From contig JAXLQL010000034.1 of assembly GCA_046331625.1 (NCBI GenBank), positions 17,652 to 81,651 of the forward strand: a DNA stretch of 64,000 nucleotides, written 5' to 3'. Below, piece after piece: positions 1 to 8,358 of the stretch. Source of the stretch: JAXLQL01 sp046331625. GTDB lineage: Bacteria; Acidobacteriota; Terriglobia; Bryobacterales; Bryobacteraceae. The position numbers and the translations under genes are program-made. Numbering within the stretch: the stretch's first letter is position 1; every line of letters starts with the position of its first letter. Under the pieces are notes generated by a model. That model made no database searches. It was not told the DNA's origin and worked only from the letters and a program-made list of their open reading frames with translations.

Positions 1-264
1 CCGGGTTCGCTGGCGAGGCGGCCATCCGAGGTGGAAGCGATGGCGGCCGAGTTCCTGCTCGAAGTGCGGGTGGCGCAAAATCTCGCGGTGCTGAAGACAC
101 CGGCGGGCAAGGCAAACGCGCTCGCCATCGAGGTGGATCGCGCAAACTGGCCGGAAGTGGTGGGCACCATCGCGGGAGACGACACAATCCTCATCGTGAC
201 TCCGGATCACGCCAGCGCCGAGCGCTTGAAGCGGAAACTGCTCAGTCTCGCAGCCGCCGCCTGA
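1..264 (+). CDS. argR: Arginine repressor ArgR, C-terminal part (partial gene)
   Basis: The frame is open from base 1, so only the last 87 residues lie in the window. They match the ArgR C-terminal domain, which binds L-arginine and forms the hexamer. The signature is VVGTIAGDDTILIV at visible residues 53-66. The N-terminal winged-helix DNA-binding domain must lie upstream. ArgR represses arginine biosynthesis genes when arginine is bound. No arg biosynthesis gene is present downstream, so its partners are probably upstream of the window. The GTG at 31 and ATG at 40 are internal codons and not starts. Confidence 0.75.
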   Translation, partial: PGSLARRPSEVEAMAAEFLLEVRVAQNLAVLKTPAGKANALAIEVDRANWPEVVGTIAGDDTILIVTPDHASAERLKRKLLSLAAAA

Positions 265-265
265 G

Positions 266-271
266 TATACT
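266..271 (+). promoter_or_regulatory. -10 element of the PIG-L gene (leaderless type)
   Basis: TATACT lies six bases before the ATG at 278, and no Shine-Dalgarno sequence is present. At this spacing transcription would start at or next to the start codon. No convincing -35 box is visible, and the element is partly within the 13-base gap after argR. Confidence 0.45.
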
Positions 272-277
272 GCTGGA

Positions 278-1228
278 ATGCTCCGGCGAGATTTCTTTCG
301 ACAAGTGCTGGCGGCCGCTTCGGCACAAACGCTGACTGGGCAGCAGGCGATTCCGTTCATCGAGCGCGACATCGCAGGCAGGCCGCACGCAGGCAAAGTG
401 CTGCTCGCGCTGCAGGCGCATTCTGATGACATTCCGCTCTCGGCCGCGGGCACGGTAGCGAAACTCGTGAAGGAAGGCTACACCGGCTACCTCGTGCGCG
501 CCACCAATGACGACATGGGCGATGCTCCGGGCCTCGGCACGCCGGGCACCATCGCCGAGAACTCGCTCGGCAACGAACGCGACAACGCAGCGCTCGTGGG
601 GATCCTGGGACTGAAGGGCAAGTTCGACCTCAACTACAGCAACCACCAGATGGGCGGCATTGCGTTCAATGAACTGATGAGCCGGCTCATCTTCCTCATT
701 CGCGTATTGAAGGTAAATACGGTGGTGTGTTGGGATCCATGGGCGCACGATGAAGAGAACCCGGATCACTACACACTGGCGCGTGGCGTGGAGGCGGCGT
801 GCTGGATGGCGGGTCGCGACCACGACTACGAAGAGCACTTCGCCGCCCCTGGTGTGCGTCCGCACGCGGTGACCGACAAGTATTACTACGCGCGGCGGCC
901 AGAGATCACGCGCGTGGTGGACATCTCCTCGACAGTGGATCAGAAGATCGACGCCAATCGCGCGAACGTGGCGAAGGGTCCGGGCGGGAAGCACGGGTCG
1001 CGCTTGAAGGCCGAACTCGCCAAGCGCGGACTCGAGTTGCCGCTGCTCGCGGGTGACGACGTAGCGGCGGACCGCGCCTACATCCGCGAGTTTCTGCTCG
1101 CGCGCAGCCGGGAAGTGGGGAAGCGATACGGGCTCGAGTACGCCGAGGCGTTTCACTATATCGGTCCGGGAGCCGGCGACGGCCGGATCGAGGAGTACAT
1201 CAAGCGCAATGCGGTCCCGCGGCGGTAG
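278..1228 (+). CDS. PIG-L (LmbE-like) family deacetylase, exported
   Basis: A 316-residue protein of the PIG-L / LmbE N-acetylglucosaminyl deacetylase family. The zinc-binding AHSDD motif is at residues 47-51, a variant of the usual AHPDD, and the later metal-ligand histidine is H164 in NPDHYTLA. The N-terminus (MLRRDFFRQVLAAASAQ) looks like an export signal with a twin-arginine-like start. Members hydrolyse N-acetyl groups from sugars or glycolipids; the substrate here is unknown. It is a single gene between argR and a convergent VWFA gene. The ATG at 278 is preceded by a -10-like TATACT. Confidence 0.85.
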   Translation: MLRRDFFRQVLAAASAQTLTGQQAIPFIERDIAGRPHAGKVLLALQAHSDDIPLSAAGTVAKLVKEGYTGYLVRATNDDMGDAPGLGTPGTIAENSLGNERDNAALVGILGLKGKFDLNYSNHQMGGIAFNELMSRLIFLIRVLKVNTVVCWDPWAHDEENPDHYTLARGVEAACWMAGRDHDYEEHFAAPGVRPHAVTDKYYYARRPEITRVVDISSTVDQKIDANRANVAKGPGGKHGSRLKAELAKRGLELPLLAGDDVAADRAYIREFLLARSREVGKRYGLEYAEAFHYIGPGAGDGRIEEYIKRNAVPRR

Positions 1229-1233
1229 GCGTG

Positions 1234-2199
1234 TCACTTGCCCGCTGAATCACAGCTCCGAACGTAGGCTCGCCGGGTCCGAACAATTGCATCCTTTCTT
1301 GTTTTGAGCGCGTTGTCGGCCAACCGCAACTCAACCCTTCTCTGCTCCCCGCACTTCGCGCCGCTCGGCGGCCTATGGAACAAAACGTAGCGTTGGCGGA
1401 GGCGTTGCATGACGGCCGCCATTGCCGAATCGATGCGTCCCCGAAGCGGCAGCATCTCGCCCCCGGTTTCTCGCACGACACCGCCGATGCCGGCTTCGAG
1501 GAGCGCCATGTACGGAGCTCCGGCTCGCCTGTAGACCGTCATGACTGCGTCGGCCCTGTTGCGGATAGTAATCGCTGCAACCGTGGCATCCGCCTCCCAG
1601 AGGGAGCGCAGAACCGTACTCTGGCGGATCGTTCGGAAGCCCATGTTTTCCGTAACGCAGAGGATCACGCGCACGGCCTCAGAGCGAGCTCTCGGCAAGA
1701 ACTGCTCGGCGGCTTGCTTCACGGCCTCGAGAATTCTCGTGCCTCCGCGTTTGTCTTCGGGAACGACTGTCTCCTTGACGGTCTTCCTGACAAGGTCGAC
1801 ATCCGGGGTGAAATCCACCACGACCTGGGCGCGGGTGTCGAACGACATGAGGCACAAACGATCACCGGGCTGCATCGCCGCAAGCGCTGCGTCTGTTGCG
1901 ACTTGGATCGATGCCCCGCGCTTCGCCATGCTGCCGCTCACATCCACGAGGAGAATGACCTCCAACGGCCCCGAAACCGAGAGGAGCCGTTCGATTGGCT
2001 GATGCACCCCGTTGTCGAGCAGCACGAAGTCACCGGCGGTCAACCCCTCGATCGGCTGGTCATTCACTCGGACCGAAGCCTCGAGCCGCACAAGAGTCAC
2101 GCCCGCTCCGAATCGAGCCTCGCCTTCTCGATCATCGTGCTCTAGAGCCTGCGCCACACACGCTGCTGCGATGAAAATGGCAGCTCGGAGAATGTGCAT
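1234..2199 (-). CDS. VWFA-related secreted protein (acidobacterial type)
   Basis: A 321-residue protein from the ATG at 2199, which begins a clear signal peptide (MHILRAAIFIAAACVAQA). An upstream in-frame start at 2298 would add 33 residues with no signal character, so I chose the inner ATG. A short beta domain (FGAGVTLVRLEASVRV) precedes a von Willebrand A fold. The metal-ion-dependent adhesion motif DVSGSM begins at D86. These proteins are abundant in Acidobacteriota and probably act outside the cytoplasm in protein-protein contacts; the specific role is unknown. It is divergent from the M28 peptidase gene with 65 bases between the starts. Confidence 0.8.
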   Translation of the reverse strand: MHILRAAIFIAAACVAQALEHDDREGEARFGAGVTLVRLEASVRVNDQPIEGLTAGDFVLLDNGVHQPIERLLSVSGPLEVILLVDVSGSMAKRGASIQVATDAALAAMQPGDRLCLMSFDTRAQVVVDFTPDVDLVRKTVKETVVPEDKRGGTRILEAVKQAAEQFLPRARSEAVRVILCVTENMGFRTIRQSTVLRSLWEADATVAAITIRNRADAVMTVYRRAGAPYMALLEAGIGGVVRETGGEMLPLRGRIDSAMAAVMQRLRQRYVLFHRPPSGAKCGEQRRVELRLADNALKTRKDAIVRTRRAYVRSCDSAGK

Positions 2200-2264
2200 A
2201 CCTGCCTCTATTCTCGCTCTCAGCGACAAAATCGGAACCTCGGCGATACAATTGCCATAGCGCC

Positions 2265-3125
2265 ATGTGGAGGAGATTCCTCGCCACCATCCTGCCAACC
2301 GCGCTGCTATGCGCCCAAAACCAGGCGATTTCCTACCGGACTATGGCTCCGGACATACTCCGCCAACGGTTGGACTCGCCACCCAAGAAAAACGAAGAGC
2401 GCGAAGCGCGCCTGTTCCGCATGTTCGAAGAAGCCGGTTGCAAGCCGGATGAACTCCGCCGCCAGAAGCTCCCGGCCTCGAAACATTCCAACGTGATTTG
2501 TTCTTTGCCCGGCGCCGTGGACGACGCGATCGTAGTGGGCGCGCACCTCGACATGACGGGCTCCGGCTCAGGCGTGGTGGACAATTGGTCCGGCGCGTCG
2601 ATGCTCCCGAGCCTCTACGAAGGCCACTCCAAGGAGCCGCGTAAACACACCTGGATCTTCGTCGGCTTCACGCTCGAAGAAGCCGGACTCGTGGGCTCGA
2701 AGTTCTACGCCAATCGACTCAAGAAGGAAGCGTTCGATCGCCATCGCGCCATGATCAATATCGACAGCGTGGGGACGAGTCCGGCGAAGGTGTGGGTGAG
2801 CCGAAGCGATCCTCGGCTGCTCGAGGGCCTGCTGCGCATGGCGGGCGCGCTCCAAATGCAACTGACCGGTGTGAACGTCGAACAGGTGGGCGACAGTGAC
2901 TCGCATTCCTTCGCCGCCCGCAGGATTCCCGTGGTCGATCTTCACTCCCTCACGCAAGGGACGCTTCCCATTTTGCACACCGCGAAAGACCAGGCGGATC
3001 GGATCGTCTTCGAAGATTACGAAAGCACGTATCGGCTGCTCAGCGCATACTTGGCGTATCTCGATACCAATATCGACTCGCTCTTGGCGAAGCCCCTCAA
3101 ACCTCGCAGCCAACGGCCCCGGTAA
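2265..3125 (+). CDS. M28 family metallopeptidase, exported
   Basis: A 286-residue zinc peptidase of the M28 (aminopeptidase Y/S) family. The expected co-catalytic zinc ligands are all visible: H94 (VGAHLD), D106 (GVVDNWSGAS), the E138/E139 pair (TLEEAGLVGS), D167 (NIDS) and H238 (LHTAKDQ). The N-terminal residues 1-17 form a signal peptide, so the enzyme likely acts in the periplasm or outside, releasing N-terminal amino acids. Motif order and spacing fit an active enzyme. The ATG at 2265 follows a TACAAT hexamer at 2247-2252. Confidence 0.88.
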   Translation: MWRRFLATILPTALLCAQNQAISYRTMAPDILRQRLDSPPKKNEEREARLFRMFEEAGCKPDELRRQKLPASKHSNVICSLPGAVDDAIVVGAHLDMTGSGSGVVDNWSGASMLPSLYEGHSKEPRKHTWIFVGFTLEEAGLVGSKFYANRLKKEAFDRHRAMINIDSVGTSPAKVWVSRSDPRLLEGLLRMAGALQMQLTGVNVEQVGDSDSHSFAARRIPVVDLHSLTQGTLPILHTAKDQADRIVFEDYESTYRLLSAYLAYLDTNIDSLLAKPLKPRSQRPR

Positions 3126-3884
3126 CTATCGCGTCGTGTTTCCGCCGTCCACCACTAACGCCTGTCCCGTCACGAATGACGACTCGTCGCTCGCTAGATA
3201 CAACGCCATGCCCGCCACCTCTTCCGGCTCCCCCACTCGTGGCAGCGGCTGCGTCTCGCGCAACCGGCGCACATAGTCGTCATTACTCCAGAAGTATTCG
3301 CTGAAATCGGTCTTGATCAGGCCCGGACAAATCGCGTTCACGCGCACCTTGTGCTTTCCGAACTCCACCGCCCACACGCGCGTCATCATGATGAGGCCTG
3401 CTTTGGTGAAGCTGTAGACCAAGCCGAAATCCTGCGGCCTCAAACCCGCGATCGAAGCCATGTTGATCACCGATCCGCCCCCGCGCTCGATCATCTTCGG
3501 CACGGTCAGCCGCACCAGCCGGTGCGCGGCAAGAACGTTCACTTCGAGCGTCTTGAGCAGTGCCTCGTCGGTCACTTCGAGTGCCGGACCCTGCCCCACA
3601 TTGGTTCCGCTGTTGTTCACGAGAATGTCCACCGGACCAAACGTGCGCTCCGTCTCGGCCACCAGCGCCTCGATCTGCTCCTTGCGGCCCACGTGGCACG
3701 TCACTGGATGCACGCGACCCGGCAGCCCCGAGAGCTCCTTCGCGGTTGCCTCGAGCACCTCGGTCTTGCGGCTGGCAATGACCACGTTCGCTCCGGCTCG
3801 AGCGAAGCGGTGCGCGATCGCTTTGCCGATGCCGCGTCCGCCGCCGGTGACGAGCGCGGTCTTTCCGCCAAGATCGAAACTCAT
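3126..3884 (-). CDS. SDR family oxidoreductase (carbonyl reductase / FabG-like)
   Basis: A 252-residue classical short-chain dehydrogenase. The NADP(H)-binding TGGGRGIG is at 13-20, NNSG at 90-93, and the catalytic Ser144, Tyr157 and Lys161 are present; the tyrosine motif is YSFTK rather than the common YSASK. The end GxxxVVDGG matches the family C-terminus. Overall it resembles bacterial DHRS4-like carbonyl reductases, but the substrate cannot be read from sequence. It lies 15 bases downstream of a second SDR gene on the same strand, so the two are likely co-transcribed. Its 3' end abuts the convergent M28 gene. Confidence 0.88.
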   Translation of the reverse strand: MSFDLGGKTALVTGGGRGIGKAIAHRFARAGANVVIASRKTEVLEATAKELSGLPGRVHPVTCHVGRKEQIEALVAETERTFGPVDILVNNSGTNVGQGPALEVTDEALLKTLEVNVLAAHRLVRLTVPKMIERGGGSVINMASIAGLRPQDFGLVYSFTKAGLIMMTRVWAVEFGKHKVRVNAICPGLIKTDFSEYFWSNDDYVRRLRETQPLPRVGEPEEVAGMALYLASDESSFVTGQALVVDGGNTTR

Positions 3885-3899
3885 GATGAAGGCTCCAGT

Positions 3900-4667
3900 T
3901 TACTTGGGAGGCAGACGCAGCGCGGCATCGAGCCGGATGGTCTCGCCGTTGAGATAGCTGTTCTCGATGATGTGACGCGCCAGATGAGCGTACTGCGCAG
4001 GCTGGCCGAGCTTGGCGGGAAACGGCACATTCGCTGCAAGCGCTGCGCGAATCTCCTCGGGTAGCGCGGCCAGCATGGGAGTGTCGAAGATGCCGGGCGC
4101 GATCGTCATCACGCGGATCCCGTTGCGGGCCAGGTCGCGCGCCAGCGGCAGCGTCATCGCTGCCACACCGCCTTTCGACGCCGAGTACGCTACTTGTCCC
4201 ATTTGGCCGTCGTAAGCCGCGACGGAAGCCGTGAGCACGATCACGCCGCGCTCTCCGTTTTCATCGGGCGAGTTCGAAGCCATCGCGGCCGCGGCCAGCC
4301 GCGAGACGTTGAAGCTGCCGATCAGATTCACGCGCACGGTGCGCTCGAAGTTCTCGAGCGGCATCGGACCGTCTTTGCCCAACGTGCGCGCGGCGCCGAG
4401 CACGCCCGCGCAGTTGATGGCGATGTCGATGCGGCCGAAGCGCTCGCGCGCCGCAGCCATAGCCGCTTCCACCGAAGCGGCGCTCGAAACGTCGGTCTTT
4501 ACGAACAGCGTTTCGTTCGAAAGGCAGGCCGCGCGTTCTGCGCCTCGTGTCTCGTCGATATCGGCGAGCACCACGTAGCCGCCGGCCTCGGAAATCATGA
4601 GCGCACAGGCGGCGCCCAGTCCCGAAGCGGCGCCGGTAACGAAGGCAACTTTGGATTCGATCTTCAT
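3900..4667 (-). CDS. SDR family oxidoreductase, HSD10-like 3-hydroxyacyl-CoA dehydrogenase
   Basis: A 255-residue classical short-chain dehydrogenase with TGAASGLG at 11-18, Asp36 in VVLADID (NAD preference), and catalytic Ser148, Tyr161 (YSASK) and Lys165. The segment APGIFDTPML and the ending NGETIRLDAALRLPPK resemble 3-hydroxyacyl-CoA dehydrogenase type 2 (HSD10), an enzyme of branched-chain and fatty acid oxidation. The assignment to that subfamily is by resemblance only. It forms a probable operon with the SDR downstream and with the 73-residue open frame upstream, which starts beside a MocR operator. Confidence 0.85.
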   Translation of the reverse strand: MKIESKVAFVTGAASGLGAACALMISEAGGYVVLADIDETRGAERAACLSNETLFVKTDVSSAASVEAAMAAARERFGRIDIAINCAGVLGAARTLGKDGPMPLENFERTVRVNLIGSFNVSRLAAAAMASNSPDENGERGVIVLTASVAAYDGQMGQVAYSASKGGVAAMTLPLARDLARNGIRVMTIAPGIFDTPMLAALPEEIRAALAANVPFPAKLGQPAQYAHLARHIIENSYLNGETIRLDAALRLPPK

Positions 4668-4703
4668 GCGAACGTTTGCCCATGGTACCAGCCCCGTGCG
4701 CGT

Positions 4704-4925
4704 TCATGGCTTGGGCCGCTCGGCGATGATGATGGCCAGTACGTCACTTCCGCTGGTGGCGTTGGGTGCCACCTGGAGTCCGCCGCCGGCCACGTAGCCG
4801 AGCACGAATCCCGGCTTACGCTCTCCGGCCATGGCGACTCCATCGGACATCGCGACGAAGTGCGCCTCCCAAGCTTGGAACGGCTCCGGCAGCACCATCG
4901 TCCGCAGCGGTTTCATGCGCGTCAT
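4704..4925 (-). CDS. Small protein of unknown function, divergent from MocR regulator
   Basis: An open frame of 73 residues from ATG 4925. The C-terminal half (about EAHFVAMSDGVAMAG onward) faintly recalls the N-terminal pyrimidine-binding block of thiamine-diphosphate enzymes, so it may be a remnant of a larger gene. That is a weak resemblance. Support for a real gene comes from its position: it starts 17 bases from a MocR-type operator, has a -10-like TACGAT five bases before the ATG, and leads into two SDR genes on the same strand. A longer in-frame start at 5321 would overlap the regulator and is rejected. Confidence 0.35.
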   Translation of the reverse strand: MTRMKPLRTMVLPEPFQAWEAHFVAMSDGVAMAGERKPGFVLGYVAGGGLQVAPNATSGSDVLAIIIAERPKP

Positions 4926-4941
4926 GCTCCATCGTAAGCTC

Positions 4942-4988
4942 AAAAAGGTCCACCGCATGAGACCAATCTGGCAAAATAAAGTGGTCCA
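4942..4988 (+). promoter_or_regulatory. MocR/PdxR-type operator and promoter region
   Basis: Two direct half-sites, AAAAAGGTCCA (4942-4952) and AAAGTGGTCCA (4978-4988), flank an inverted AGACCAAT (4960-4967). From memory, PdxR-group regulators bind direct repeats close to AAAGTGGWCTA; the second half-site fits that. It also overlaps a -10-like TAAAGT (4977-4982) six bases before the regulator ATG at 4989, so the regulator would block its own promoter and that of the divergent genes. Inference; no footprint is available. Confidence 0.45.
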
Positions 4989-6407
4989 ATGCGGAAGCCT
5001 CGAAATTCTCACGCGGATGTGGCGCTCGCCCATCGTCCACCCGGCCTGACGATCACGCGCTGGCTCTATGACGAACTGCGTGGCGCGATCCTCGCCGGGC
5101 GCTTCGAGCGCGGCGCCGCCATCGCCCCCACCCGCGATCTGGCCAGCCAACACGGAATCTCCCGCCGCATCGTAGTCAACGTCTTCGATCAGCTTCGCGA
5201 CGAAGGATATCTCGAAGCACATGTCGGCCGCGGCACTGTTGTCAGCGCTTCGATCCCGGAAGATTATCTTTCCCGCACGAGCGCTACCTCGAAGCCATCC
5301 GAAGCCCCGCCGAAACCGCACCCGGTTCGGCCGTTCCGCGCCACCATACCCGCGCTCACCGAGTTTCCCGCCGACTTGTGGGCGCGTCTGTCGGCTCGCG
5401 AAACCCGCCGCGCCAGCGTCTCATTGCTCGCCGGAAACGACCCCGCCGGGTTCTGGCCCCTACGCGAGGCGATCCGCGACTATCTCGGCGCATCGCGCGG
5501 CGTCACCTGCCACGCCGGCCAGATCGTGATCACTTCCGGCGCTCAGCAGGGCGTGGACATCATCGCGCGCGCCACGATCCGGCCCGGCGACAGCGTGTGG
5601 ATCGAAGATCCGGGCTACAAGGACGCGGCCGAGGCTTTCCGGCTCGCCGGGGCCAAGGTGGTCCCCGTTCCCGTGGACGAACACGGCATCGTACCGGACG
5701 CCGGGCGGGCGCGATGTCCGAAGCCGCGCGCGATCTATCTGACTCCGGCGCATCAGTTCCCGCTGGGAGTGACGCTTCGGCTCGATCGCCGGCTCGACCT
5801 TCTACAGTGGGCACAAAACAACCGTGTTTTGATTTTTGAAGACGACTACGACAGCGAGTTCCGCTACTTCGGCAAGCCGATTCCGGCCATGCGCGGACTC
5901 GGCGCTCCGGATCGTGTATTTCTGCTCGGCACCTTCAACAAGTCCCTGTTTCCCGCCGTGCGCCTCGGTTACGTGGTAGTGCCCGAAGAGTGGGTGGACC
6001 CGGTGCTCCGTCTGCGCGATGCCGTGGATCGCTATCCGCCCGCGCTGCCGCAAGCGACTCTGGCCGCCTTTCTCACTGAGGGCCACTTCACCAAACACCT
6101 GCGGCGGATGCGAGAGCTCTACGGTGACCGCTTGACCGCGCTCCGCTCCAACGTCTCCCGATATCTCGGGGGCGTGCTGGAGCTACCGCAAATCGAGGCC
6201 GGCATCAACATTCCGGCGTTCCTGAGAAATCGCCTCACGTCGCAGCAAGCCGGCGACCGCGCCACGCGCAACAACATCGAAGTGTGGGCACTCGACCGGT
6301 TCACGTTCCAACAGCCCGACCCAAGCGGCCTGGTGCTCGGCTTTGCCGCGTTTTCCGAGCGCGAGATTCGCAAAGGCGTGGTGGAACTCGCACAGGCGCT
6401 CGCGTGA
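4989..6407 (+). CDS. MocR/PdxR family regulator (GntR wHTH fused to class I aminotransferase domain)
   Basis: A 472-residue fusion regulator. Residues 20-85 form a GntR winged helix (IAPTRDLASQHGISR, then FDQLRDEGYLEAHVGRGT). A linker of about 40 residues leads to a fold-type I aminotransferase domain from about 120. The pyridoxal-phosphate lysine is K318 in GTFNKSLFPAVRLGY, and the FEDDYDSEFRY motif is intact. MocR proteins sense PLP or amino-compound adducts and control vitamin B6 or amino-acid metabolism genes. The likely targets here are the divergent small ORF and two SDR genes. It overlaps nothing; DinB follows 22 bases later with its own -10. Confidence 0.88.
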   Translation: MRKPRNSHADVALAHRPPGLTITRWLYDELRGAILAGRFERGAAIAPTRDLASQHGISRRIVVNVFDQLRDEGYLEAHVGRGTVVSASIPEDYLSRTSATSKPSEAPPKPHPVRPFRATIPALTEFPADLWARLSARETRRASVSLLAGNDPAGFWPLREAIRDYLGASRGVTCHAGQIVITSGAQQGVDIIARATIRPGDSVWIEDPGYKDAAEAFRLAGAKVVPVPVDEHGIVPDAGRARCPKPRAIYLTPAHQFPLGVTLRLDRRLDLLQWAQNNRVLIFEDDYDSEFRYFGKPIPAMRGLGAPDRVFLLGTFNKSLFPAVRLGYVVVPEEWVDPVLRLRDAVDRYPPALPQATLAAFLTEGHFTKHLRRMRELYGDRLTALRSNVSRYLGGVLELPQIEAGINIPAFLRNRLTSQQAGDRATRNNIEVWALDRFTFQQPDPSGLVLGFAAFSEREIRKGVVELAQALA

Positions 6408-6417
6408 CCGTGTCCGC

Positions 6418-6423
6418 TACAAT
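6418..6423 (+). promoter_or_regulatory. -10 element of dinB-like gene (leaderless type)
   Basis: TACAAT lies exactly six bases before the ATG at 6430, inside the 22-base gap after the MocR gene. No Shine-Dalgarno sequence is present, and the spacing places transcription start at the ATG. Confidence 0.45.
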
Positions 6424-6429
6424 CGCGCC

Positions 6430-6939
6430 ATGGCTCTCAGCGAATTGCTTCTCCCCGAATTCGACCAGGAAATGGCCGCCACGCGGCGCGTGCTCGATCG
6501 GATCGAAGACGCGAAGTTTGACTTCAAGCCGCACCCAAAATCGATGTCGATGGGCAAGCTCGCCTCGCACATCGCCGAGCTAACCGGATGGGCCACGGCG
6601 GTGCTCGAAGGAGAAAGCTTCGAGGTCGCGCCGGTGGGCGGTCCGCCGATGACGCCGTTCCTCGCCGCCAGCAAAGCCGAGGTGTTGGCGCGATTCGATG
6701 CGGGCGTGACGGCTGGGCACGCGGCTCTCGCCAAGGCCAGCGACGCCGAACTCACGGCCAACTGGTCATTACTCAATGGCGGCCGGGCGATGTTCACGCT
6801 ACCCCGCATGGTGACATTGCGCAATTTCGTCTTCAACCACACCGTGCACCACCGGGCGCAGTTGGGAGTCTACCTGCGCCTGAACGACATTGCGGTACCT
6901 TCGATCTACGGCCCTTCCGCCGACGAAGGCAGGGCTTAG
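6430..6939 (+). CDS. DinB family protein
   Basis: A 169-residue four-helix protein of the DinB / YfiT-like superfamily. The three metal-ligand histidines are visible: one in KLASHIAEL near residue 47 and two in NHTVHHRAQLG near residue 139-143. DinB-like proteins include thiol-dependent transferases (bacillithiol or mycothiol S-transferases) and proteins of unknown role; no more precise function can be given. The ATG at 6430 was chosen over the upstream start at 6343, because the latter lies inside the MocR gene and the ATG follows a -10 hexamer. Confidence 0.85.
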   Translation: MALSELLLPEFDQEMAATRRVLDRIEDAKFDFKPHPKSMSMGKLASHIAELTGWATAVLEGESFEVAPVGGPPMTPFLAASKAEVLARFDAGVTAGHAALAKASDAELTANWSLLNGGRAMFTLPRMVTLRNFVFNHTVHHRAQLGVYLRLNDIAVPSIYGPSADEGRA

Positions 6940-7332
6940 AGAAAATTCCGCCGGCGTTTCCGTAACCGGGATCGATGAACGTACCGTCAGGAGGCATCTT
7001 GCCGCACTGCAAGGTATCCCCGGCGGTTTCGAGCCGCCAGCGCTTCGCCAGGTCCTCGAAACCTGAACGAGAACGCAGTTTGGGGGAGCGGCATTCAACC
7101 GCGCCAACGGAGTTGAGAGACGGCAGGTTGATCTTCCGGCAAAGCGGACAGAGCGATCTCACAGTGCACTCAGGACCCCGCGTCTTGCGCCGCGCAAAGC
7201 GTCGCGACTTGGCGGTGATGTAATTATTGTGGACGCGTGACAGGTAACGCGACAAAACGGGCTCACCCCGGTGCGGGGAGTCATTCTCTCGGTCTTAGCG
7301 CGGATTGAAAAAGAGCATGAAAGAAACGACCT
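6940..7332. other. Intergenic region, possible gene remnant
   Basis: About 390 bases with no convincing gene. A minus-strand frame (about 6960-7255) contains a CPLC motif and reads without stops, but it overlaps the end of the DinB gene and has no recognisable family. It may be a degraded gene. No terminator or repeat was recognised. Confidence 0.3.
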
Positions 7333-7683
7333 TCAAGACCGCGTGAACGGCTTCTTCGGCGGAAGGGGGATGTCCACTTCCGTATAGCTTCCGGGCTGCG
7401 CTCCATTCACCGCAGCGATCACGCGATCGATGTAACGGTGAACGAGAGGCCGGTCGGAATGCTCGAGTACGACGATGGCGATACGACGGCCAGAAAGGTT
7501 TTGCTGATGCTGCAAGTTCTTGTCGGTCGTCAGCAGAACATCGAACCCCTCATCTTCGGCTGCCTGCAGCAACTCGCCGTTGACGAGACGATCCCACCCC
7601 TTCGCAAACGCTTCTACGATCGTATGCTCTCTAAGCCACCGGGCAATGCTACGGGGCGTCCCGTGGTCGAACAGAATGCGCAT
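7333..7683 (-). CDS. DUF5615 family PIN-like protein (putative toxin)
   Basis: A 116-residue protein starting MRILFDHGTP, the DUF5615 / Mut7-C-like PIN-fold signature. Conserved acidic positions are Asp6, the aspartates in DEGFDVLLTTDKN and the later TxD context. Such proteins pair with DUF433 proteins as type II toxin-antitoxin modules, with the PIN-like partner presumed to be a ribonuclease. Its ATG shares one base with the stop of the upstream DUF433 gene (TGATG at 7681-7685), so translation is coupled. The toxin role is inferred from the family. Confidence 0.82.
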   Translation of the reverse strand: MRILFDHGTPRSIARWLREHTIVEAFAKGWDRLVNGELLQAAEDEGFDVLLTTDKNLQHQQNLSGRRIAIVVLEHSDRPLVHRYIDRVIAAVNGAQPGSYTEVDIPLPPKKPFTRS

Positions 7684-7943
7684 CAGTGGGCGTGCGCTTC
7701 GTGCAGGGCGGGAGGATCGGGCGCTGGCGACTTCAAGCTCTCCGCGGCAAAGTGCAACACGGCGTTGACTTGCTCACGCGAGACCGCAAACTCTTCCATG
7801 ACCTCTTCCACCGTCAGGCCCGCTTCCAGGTTTTCAAACACGGTGGACACTGGCAGCCGGGTATCTTTGAACACCCACGCACCGCTCACCTTACCGGGAA
7901 CGCTCTCAACAGCGGGGCATTGAGACCAGTCAAGAGGTGCCAT
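7683..7943 (-). CDS. DUF433 domain protein (putative antitoxin)
   Basis: An 86-residue protein with the DUF433 winged-helix-like core: GxWVFKDTRLPVSTVFENL, then a TVEEVMEEFAVSREQVNAVL helix-turn-helix. It is the first gene of a two-gene unit with the DUF5615 PIN-like gene, in the antitoxin-first order typical of type II systems. A Shine-Dalgarno sequence (AGGAG) lies upstream of the ATG at 7943, unlike many first genes in this window. The histidine-rich C-terminal end (HEAHAH) is unusual but short. Confidence 0.82.
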   Translation of the reverse strand: MAPLDWSQCPAVESVPGKVSGAWVFKDTRLPVSTVFENLEAGLTVEEVMEEFAVSREQVNAVLHFAAESLKSPAPDPPALHEAHAH

Positions 7944-8261
7944 ACCGAAACTCCTTTCCCTTTATCGTAGCCATTTCGAGCCTACCGAACAAGACAATGC
8001 CTGTGACGCTGTGCTTCAGCCGTGCGGGCAGCCCTGCGTTGTGTCCCCTGCCCGTACGGATCTATACCCGCACCGGCCGCGCCTCGTCAGAATCAGGTTT
8101 TTGCGGTGCCAACGCACCAGACGGCCTTCGTAGGACGTGACGACATCGTAGTTGCGTTGGAGGCAAATCCCGTCGTCGATGCTTTCGGTTATGAGGGGGG
8201 GCTGGGCCGCCACCCCCTTTGGGCGTTGGGATTGCCGTTGCGCTTTTCCTGATGGCCCGCG
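7944..8261. other. Intergenic region without recognised gene
   Basis: About 320 bases between the toxin-antitoxin pair and the sigma factor promoter. Short frames exist on both strands (for example 8016-8213 minus), but none shows a known domain or a good start. Nothing further can be supported. Confidence 0.4.
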
Positions 8262-8290
8262 GGAACTTTTTCGCTCCGGGTGGTGTCAAA
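8262..8290 (+). promoter_or_regulatory. Candidate ECF-sigma (RpoE-type) promoter
   Basis: GGAACT at 8262-8267 and GTCAAA at 8285-8290 are separated by 17 bases. This matches the GGAACTT ... GTC arrangement recognised by RpoE-like ECF sigma factors. It lies about 70 bases upstream of the ECF sigma gene start, so autoregulation is likely. This rests on motif matching only. Confidence 0.5.
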
Positions 8291-8358
8291 GCAATCAGAA
8301 CCGGTCCTGCTGCCGCTGGAAGCGCAGCCCGGCGAGAGCTATATTGGAGGCGAGGACC

